Part shown: positions 6,913 through 12,474 of the stretch, one piece after another | How the letters are laid out: each line of letters begins with the position of its first letter | Position numbering within the stretch: the first letter of the stretch is position 1 | NCBI GenBank assembly: GCA_003024985.2 | Contig: PXIH01S0015844.1 | DNA length: 12,474 nt | Origin: Euperipatoides rowelli | Lineage: Eukaryota > Onychophora > Udeonychophora > Euonychophora > Peripatopsidae | Direction: 5' to 3' (one strand) | Translations under genes and position numbers: made by a program | Notes under the pieces: model-generated | The model's database searches: none | The model's input: only the letters and a program-made list of their open reading frames with translations | Told to the model about the DNA's origin: nothing

Positions 6913-6950
6913 AAGCCTATCAATATTTCCTATAGTAAATTGATAGGCTT
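6913..6950. repeat. Perfect 12-bp hairpin upstream of gag
   Basis: AAGCCTATCAAT (6913-6924) pairs fully with ATTGATAGGCTT (6939-6950) across a 14-nt loop. It ends 50 bp before the gag start codon. Confidence 0.7.
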
Positions 6951-7000
6951 TGATAATAACTTAGAATTTTCAATTACATTGCTTGTTGAATTTTCTTATA

Positions 7001-9327
7001 ATGAGTGATTCTCAACTGCAATCGTCCTGTGTTCCACAGGAAGAGGAATCACAAGATTCTGTGATGTCATCTAATATAACTCCCACTAATCCACCAGCGG
7101 ACTGCCAAATTAATAACATTGACAATAAAATTAGTGCGTTCTCTGAATCATCCAGCGATTCTAACTTTGATGAGAGTCTAGATCTAAGTAATGACTCGGA
7201 CTCCAAATACCTTTTAACTTCTATTAAAAATTCTGTAGCTGTCTCCATCCCTCTGGGCTTTGTGACTATCCGTGATCCATTGGATGGATCAGAGTATACC
7301 TGATGAGCAAATGGTAATGTCTTCCCTTCCCACGTCCGGGGGGCCAATTTCCCTTTCACCAATCATCAACTGGGAATGGGAACAAGGACCTTGATTAGCA
7401 AGTGGATATTCCTCGTGGTCAGGAACTTCTTACTGTCACCCCCCACCCCCTAAGAAGGTTAGGGGAGACTCTGAGACCATCAAAAATAATATCCTTGAGA
7501 AAGATTTATATCTCTTAGACGACAGACGTACTGATTCACCATGCAATCCTGATTGGGAAGTTGACGAAGTTACCACAGTTATTGATCATCAAGTTCTGAT
7601 TATGTCTCCACAGGCTACAAAACGTGCTGCTTGTGACTTTTGTAGAGATAATATACCCTCAATAATTGGCCTTACTTCCTCTATTAAAAAAACACATAGG
7701 AGGAAGAAAAATTCATCACCCTATCAAATGAGTGTTCCTTACAACTATCCTACTACTCCCCACCCCAGGAATCTTTTTCATAATGATCATCCAAAAACTT
7801 CTAGCCCATATAATGGAACCTTCATTAATATTTCTAATTCAGTTAAGAGAACTTTCTCTTCTGGCAGTTCCAAATCCACTAAAATCATCCCCTCTTCTCA
7901 ACTGCCCCTCCCATAACCCCCCCCCCCTCTAAAAATTACAACTATCAGTCTACTATAATCCCCCTACCTCTCCCTCCAGAATCTGAATCTTCTCATAATC
8001 CATCCACTTCGGTTTCTGCTCCTGGTCTCGATCTGATTTCAAATGACACTACAATTGAATCTGCTGAAATTGAAGGATATCTGCAGGCATCCTTTTGGGT
8101 GCCAAAAACCTTCAGATATTCTTTTGAGGACTACCTTGCTGCCACAGAGCAAGTAGTTGGCAAAGATAAAATTGAATTTTTTAACGGCGATGATCGTACA
8201 TGAATTGAAATAACTCTTAAAAACTCTAGCCTTGTTGATACCATCGTCCAACAAGGATTAGCTATTGAGGGTGCCTGGTTTAAGGCATACCAGCTTTATG
8301 AGAAGCCGGTGCTCCTTGCCTTAAATAATGTTGCTCCTATCATCCCCCATCAGTCACTATGCAATGCCCTCCAGCATCTTGGCAGATGCCTCCCTGAAGA
8401 CTGCCGTTTTGTATTTGCCCCCTGTGAGGACCCTGATCTCAAACACATAAAGTCCCACAGGTGGAAAATTTGGCTCAGGATGCAAAAAGAATTTGACATC
8501 CCTGAGTCAATTGAGGTTAATTTTGCTGGCAAATCTTTTTGAATTGGAGTTTCTGATGGTGTGCCCAAATGTTTTGGGTGTGGGAAGCGTGAGCATGTGA
8601 AGAGCTCTTGTAGAGCGAAGAAACCTGCCACAAGTGATGCCCTTCAGTCTGTTGCAGATGCCCCTGCTCCCCACGTCTGGTATACAGGGCAGCCTGTGGA
8701 AAAATGCTCTTGTCTGAAACTTGATGTCAACTCCTAAACCTCAGTCTTATGATTCTAGACCTGGTATATCTGGCTCCAGACAAGGTATTAATAATAATAA
8801 TTGAAAAATCCAAGTTGATGACTCTGTTTCAAGGATTAATAAAGCTCCGCACAACAGAGACATTGTTTCAAACTCAAAGATCCCCAATCTGGCAGAGGAA
8901 GGTTTTCCATCTCAGGGTGAGAGTTTTAATGATGGAATGTTTATATGAAAACCTTCCCTCTCTCTGAAAACACAGTATCCACCACTGGATAGTTGTTATG
9001 ATCCCCCTCCCAGTGATTGTGTGACTAATGACGAAGATGAGAGTGAAGATGACGATGATGAATTTCAAATTGGAGAAGAACATAAATATTTTTTTTGCTG
9101 TGGAATCAATTTATTCAGATGCATGGCAGGCTAAACTCAAAACAGGTGAATTTCCGAGTAAAGCCTTAACTGAGATTAATGTAGATAAGGCGCTTGAGGT
9201 TTCCCAGGATAAACGTCATGTTAAATTTTTCAAAAAGGACCCCAAATTTGAACCTAATTTTGATCCTTGCCAGAGTTTGGTGATTTGGAAGGGAGAGGGG
9301 GATGATGATAAAATGATTAATTTCTGA
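7001..9327 (+). pseudogene. Gag-like / LINE ORF1 protein with CCHC zinc knuckle, broken by frameshifts and stops
   Basis: ATG 7001 opens an acidic, serine-rich N-terminus (SDSQLQSSCVPQEEESQDS). The reading then shifts frame near 7296, again at the poly-C run near 7915-7926, near 8725, and at a T run near 9090. In-frame TGA codons lie at 7392, 8201 and 8540. The recognisable core runs from 8050 to 8611: a FWVPKTFRYSFEDYL stretch, then NNVAPIIPHQSLCNALQHLG, then HIKSHRWKIWLRM, then IPESIEVNFAGKSF. It ends in a perfect CX2CX4HX4C knuckle at 8570-8611 (CFGCGKREHVKSSC). An acidic linker (DEDESEDDDDE near 9031-9063) and a tail ending IWKGEGDDDKMINF close the protein. The order matches ORF1/gag proteins of arthropod non-LTR elements, which bind RNA in the element's particle. 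Intact length would be near 775 residues. No reverse transcriptase follows. A gag of another retroelement class is possible. Confidence 0.8.
8570..8611 (+). other. CCHC zinc knuckle within the gag-like protein
   Basis: The spacing C-X2-C-X4-H-X4-C is complete and undamaged (Cys at 8570, 8579 and 8609, His at 8594). It defines the nucleic-acid binding part of the remnant. Confidence 0.9.
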
Positions 9328-11282
9328 AGGTGTATCCTCAGTGTGCCTAGGTAAGAGGGACTGCAGAGCTGAGGATGTGCTTCACTGTATCTCCCTGCAA
9401 CTGCATGGTGCGACGGGGCCCCATGCAGTGCTTACCTATGGTTTGCCTACCTCGTGTCCCTGTCTCCTCTTTCCCTCCCCTTATTGGTTGGCTCTTGGTA
9501 ATATGCTAAATTAAAATCATAATTTTTAATGGATGGTTCTGGAGTTGATATGATCGACTGGCTTAATTTTGGGATGTTATAGTGAGCATTAACTTCCTAA
9601 TACAATTTGACAGATATCAGGGTCATAGTGCACTTGTGCAAACACAACTAAAGGTTTATAGCTGGATTTATCACTGGGCGTCATCCTTACCGATGGAGGG
9701 TGGGCGATGGGGGATATGGGAATTTGCTGTTGTTACTATTGTTTGGCAGATCAACCTCCCTCTCTTTCTCCCCTAGCATGAATATGTGAGTGGGAGGTGC
9801 CTCTTGTCGCCCCGTCGACAGAAATGTCTATAAACGACCGCTTATCTGCGGTGGGTCAGTGGAAGCCATTTTAAGGGGTCTTGACTGTTCTTAGCGAGTC
9901 TGCCTCGGCACTGGATCTCTATGAGGTAGAGTGCTGTATCAATTGTACTCCGATAATTTTGGAGGTGTGACTTGTGGAGGAGACATATACGGAAGTACCT
10001 GATGATCCCTTCATTGTGGGTTCGACTGCCTTCGTTTCCTCCCCCCCCCCCTTCTGTAGAGAGTTGATACCCATCATTTAGGTTCTATCTGATATGCCTT
10101 GTCATAACTAGACACCTAGTGACTGAATGATTTGCGTTGCTGGCCCTTTCTGCATAAGTCGTAGTGTTATGGCTGATGGCTATATGTGATATCCCAGATA
10201 GTAATCATCCTAGTGTCAATTACCTTTTAACCAATAATCCATTTAAATTTTTTCAAATATTTTAGATGCCTAATCAATAATCATTACTAATTTTTCGAAT
10301 CATGTTTAAGACACTGCTTGAGATTGGTGTTTAGTGCTGCAGCCAAGTCTTTCATGTACTGGCTTTGTGGTGGTACTAATTGACGTAGGTGGTGTGGAAG
10401 TTCCTAAAAAATTAGAGATTCTCCACAAAAGAGATTGGATAAAACTTAATGCACCTATTCAATTCTCATAATTGAACATGTTAATATTTTAGCCACGAAA
10501 TAACTGTTTGTATAAATGTTATCTTAGTTTACTCGTTTTGAACATCGTTTCTATGTCACGTCCTGTTTTTATGTTATTTTTAGTTTTTTAAAATGCATCT
10601 CATTAATCCTCTTTCCCTCAATCCTTTCATCTCCCTATCCCCTCTCATCGATACGCTTAGGTGCCTTGCCTTAATGAGGATTAAACCCCCACCCTTGAGT
10701 ATCGAATGGTGTTTTACTTGATATGTATTAAGTTACTAATCATACACTGAGAGTCCTGTAGCCTTCTACTCCTTTGGAAGGGATGTGACTCTTTGGCCTG
10801 CTCCTCAGCAAAAAACCGGGAGTCACCCGTTATCTCTTCCCTGCAGGACATCATTGGGTTAATTCAATGCAGAGGAGTTTGCATCCACCCTCTCCCCATC
10901 CCTTTTCTATTCGGGGGTAGCCGAATGAAGACTAGGGATCCTCTCATATTTCATTTTCACCACCATATTTTTAATCATTTTGTATTATTTCAGGTAATTC
11001 ATTTTTCAGTTCATCGTTCTTAGAAAGTACATGCACAATATTAGAAAAAAAATAACTATCATATATCTTCTGTCGTATGAATATCTATTCATTCAACTCT
11101 TCATCTTTTGACTTTATCTCTATCAGTAAAAAGTTTTTGATTCCTTGCACTCCAACTTTCGGGGCCCAATACTTTCACCCCTCTACCAAGGTGGAAGTAT
11201 CCCGGATGAGGAGGCAGGATGCCTACAACCTAAGTTACATGTGAATACAGGTAAGACTCAGTTTACGTTCCCCCCATAGACT
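9328..11282 (+). other. Non-coding tail of about 2 kb, less AT-rich than the flanks
   Basis: No protein family can be read in any frame, and open frames at 9582-9776 and 10793-11023 show no recognisable motif. The base mix is visibly less AT-rich than the flanking DNA and matches the gag region, so it probably belongs to the same element as a long 3' UTR or a decayed, unrecognisable ORF2. It holds a perfect 9-bp hairpin (9400-9408 with 9421-9429), a poly-C run near 10041, acceptor-like TTATTTCAG ending at 10993, and a strong donor-like ACAG|GTAAGA at 11250/11251. Confidence 0.5.
9400..9429. repeat. Perfect 9-bp hairpin just after gag
   Basis: ACTGCATGG (9400-9408) pairs with CCATGCAGT (9421-9429) across a 12-nt GC-rich loop (TGCGACGGGGCC). 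It begins 73 bp after the gag stop. Confidence 0.65.
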
Positions 11283-11311
11283 ATGGCCTCTACAACTGGT
11301 GTTAGAAATTT

Positions 11312-11321
11312 AATAAATAAA
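11312..11321 (+). terminator. Overlapping AATAAA poly(A) signals, possible 3' end of the gag element
   Basis: AATAAATAAA holds two overlapping AATAAA words at 11312-11317 and 11316-11321. It sits where the less AT-rich block gives way to AT-rich DNA. It fits the end of a transcript that includes gag and its long tail, but no cleavage site or A-tail is seen. Confidence 0.35.
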
Positions 11322-11352
11322 GCACTGACCGAATCCAAAAAGGATGAAGGGG

Positions 11353-11397
11353 TTAGCTAAAATATGTTTTAGCTTATATAAAACATATTTTAGCTAA
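11353..11397. repeat. Perfect 19-bp hairpin with 7-nt loop
   Basis: TTAGCTAAAATATGTTTTA (11353-11371) is exactly complementary to 11379-11397, with loop GCTTATA. It lies about 400 bp inside the right arm of the 7-kb inverted repeat. It could be a terminator-like or subterminal structure, or a small foldback. Its role is unknown. Confidence 0.85.
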
Positions 11398-11420
11398 TCT
11401 TTCTACATTCATGTGAAATA

Positions 11421-11705
11421 ATGATATATTTATTAAGTTTTAGTACCGGTACCGGGATATTTTCAGGCATTACGATCATATTGACAATAATGAAAATAAT
11501 AATCCGCATATTAAGAAAGTAAATTATTTATTCAAATTATTTATATTTTTTCTCTTCAAACTATTAACCCTTTTTCTATTCTTTATATTAATTATATATT
11601 TATTAAGTTTTAGTACCGGGATATTTTACGATAATATAAATGAATTGACAATTCATGAAAATATAATCCGCATATTAAATAAATTATTTATTCTAATTAT
11701 TTAAA
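11421..11705 (+). repeat. 170-bp tandem repeat, about 1.7 copies
   Basis: The unit starts TATATTTATTAAGTTTTAG (from about 11425 and 11595), continues TACCGGGATATTTT, and then has ATTGACAAT, ATAATCCGCATATTAA and AAATTATTTATTC in the same order in both copies. The first copy (11421-11590) has an extra GTACCG near 11447. The second is truncated near 11705. Identity is high in blocks with small indels between. Confidence 0.85.
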
Positions 11706-11782
11706 TAAATATGTTTAAAACATTTAATGCTATTAATAAACTAAGACTGAAAAAAAAAAAAGAGTGAAAAAATAATAATATT
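11706..11782. other. A-rich spacer before the right inverted-repeat arm
   Basis: It contains an A run at about 11750-11760 and AATAATAATA just before the arm. No gene is visible. Confidence 0.5.
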
Positions 11783-11803
11783 GGTGGGCAGATAACGGAA
11801 TCT
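11783..11803 (-). repeat. Right arm of the perfect 21-bp inverted repeat
   Basis: It is the exact reverse complement of 4817-4837, beginning GGTGGGC and ending GGAATCT on the plus strand. It marks the probable right edge of the bracketed block. Confidence 0.75.
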
Positions 11804-12474
11804 AACCAAAAATTTTATGAACAAGAATATAGCGAATAACATTGTTCATCCATGCTATAATTGAGTGAAAAAAAACAGCAAATTAAATAAAAAAATTGGC
11901 CAATGACAAAAACTAGGAATAGTCGTAAAAATCAAGGCTATTCGTGGACCCCATGGTTGAAGCTAACAAAACACTTGAGAAATATCAATAAAGTTTCAGA
12001 ACTGCAAAATACAGCTGTCTTCCAAATTCAATATAAACTGCATTTGTTGTACAATTTTTACATTTAAATTTTTTTAAAAAGGTGGTTCAATTGTCAGTCA
12101 TATCAATGTTTTCGAATCTTTGCTGTTTTGGTACAGTATTCAATGCTTCTGTCAAATTTTTATTTTGCAGAAGATTGGTGTCTATTATAAAAAAAAAAAA
12201 AAAACTTAGATTCAAGATTTTTGTACAAATTAATTTTCTTACGTGATAGTAAAATTTCTGAATTCTTTGTTAATATTGATGTGTAAAGTTAACCTATTCT
12301 ATAGGTTTATATTTAAGTGCATTTACTTGCTGTTTTTATTCAAACAGAATATTGTACAAAGGCAATTTTTTGCCTATGGTATCTTAACATATATAAAACT
12401 CAACTGTCCATCTGTTTGTCTGTCCGTCCGTCCGTCCGGTTGGTCCTTATGCATTCCCACAGTTTTGAAGCTAC
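11804..12474. other. AT-rich DNA without gene, with simple repeats
   Basis: No coding signal was found. It has a 16-A run at 12189-12204, a GGCAA/TTGCC mini-hairpin at 12361-12374 and a (GTCC)n microsatellite at about 12417-12438. The last 80 bases (TATATAAAACTCAACTGTCC leading into the GTCC run) look like the edge of another interspersed repeat that continues outside the window. Confidence 0.5.

Larger units (their letters stand above)
6123..6982 (+). other. AT-rich leader upstream of the gag-like ORF
   Basis: No open frame of note is present. The region has two diverged copies of a repeat unit of about 202 bp and a 12-bp hairpin just before the gag start, annotated separately. It may be the 5' UTR/promoter of the retroelement, but I recognise no promoter element. 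Confidence 0.5.

Noticed and set aside
7012-7362. Minus-strand open frame of 116 codons opposite the gag start
   Set aside because: It mirrors the serine-rich gag N-terminus. The plus frame continues into a recognisable gag protein, so the minus frame is a shadow.
8201-8542. UGA recoding (selenocysteine or an altered code) in the gag ORF
   Set aside because: There are frameshifts and a further stop in the same ORF, MTRFR ends with an ordinary TGA, and CpG decay explains the codons more simply.
10994-11250. Internal exon bounded by TTATTTCAG and ACAG|GTAAGA
   Set aside because: The signals are good but the enclosed 257 bp contain no recognisable coding sequence. It is recorded as splice-like words only.
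11283-11360. Short ORF of 25 codons starting ATGGCCTCTACA
   Set aside because: It is too short, overlaps the poly(A) signals and the 19-bp hairpin, and matches no family I recognise. It might be the start of a decayed ORF.
1-12474. CRISPR arrays, prokaryotic operons or rRNA/tRNA genes
   Set aside because: No spaced identical repeats, no ribosome-binding-site-led ORF series and no RNA-gene signatures were seen. The spliced NELF-A exon shows nuclear eukaryotic DNA.

Overview
The window is nuclear DNA from an animal, most likely an arthropod. The evidence is a spliced first exon of NELF-A on the minus strand, whose sequence (SICSQLN, HIPRR) reads like the insect version of this elongation factor as I remember it. 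A mitochondrial ribosome-rescue factor (MTRFR) follows on the plus strand. The DNA around them is AT-rich, with many A/T runs and TAGGCCTA-type words. I think a crustacean is possible but cannot prove it from this sequence.

Layout. Positions 1-859 are the start of NELF-A intron 1. Positions 860-1069 are NELF-A exon 1 (minus strand), and 1474-1953 is the complete MTRFR coding region in one exon (plus strand). The two genes are head to head, with 404 bp between their start codons. That gap holds a YY1-like site, a 16-bp palindrome centred on TTACGTAA, and a two-codon upstream ORF. Paired poly(A) signals lie about 130-150 bp after MTRFR.

From about 2.2 kb onward the window is a graveyard of mobile elements. 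Positions 2591-4199 are a degenerate, internally deleted piggyBac element with matching TTAA-CCCTTT ends, and its cysteine-rich tail has been tandemly duplicated. Positions 4430-4816 are a fragment of a CR1/jockey-like LINE endonuclease, which stops just before the expected GDFN motif. That stop coincides with one arm of a perfect 21-bp inverted repeat (4817-4837). The other arm is at 11783-11803, so the pair brackets about 7 kb. Inside the bracket are a cluster of hairpins (4852-5042), a 653-bp hAT MITE with a perfect 8-bp target duplication (5462-6114), an AT-rich leader with about 202-bp repeats, and a decayed gag-like/LINE ORF1 with a CCHC zinc knuckle (7001-9327). These are followed by about 2 kb of less AT-rich non-coding tail ending in AATAAA signals, a perfect 19-bp hairpin (11353-11397), and a 170-bp tandem repeat (11421-11705). 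Positions 11804-12474 hold only simple sequence.

The two host genes probably share a promoter. They link transcription elongation control (NELF complex, nucleus) with mitochondrial translation rescue, but a functional link between them is inference. No intact transposase or reverse transcriptase is present. The best candidate for something undescribed is the 7-kb bracketed block, in which an ORF1-only element sits between short perfect inverted repeats with structured DNA at both inner edges.
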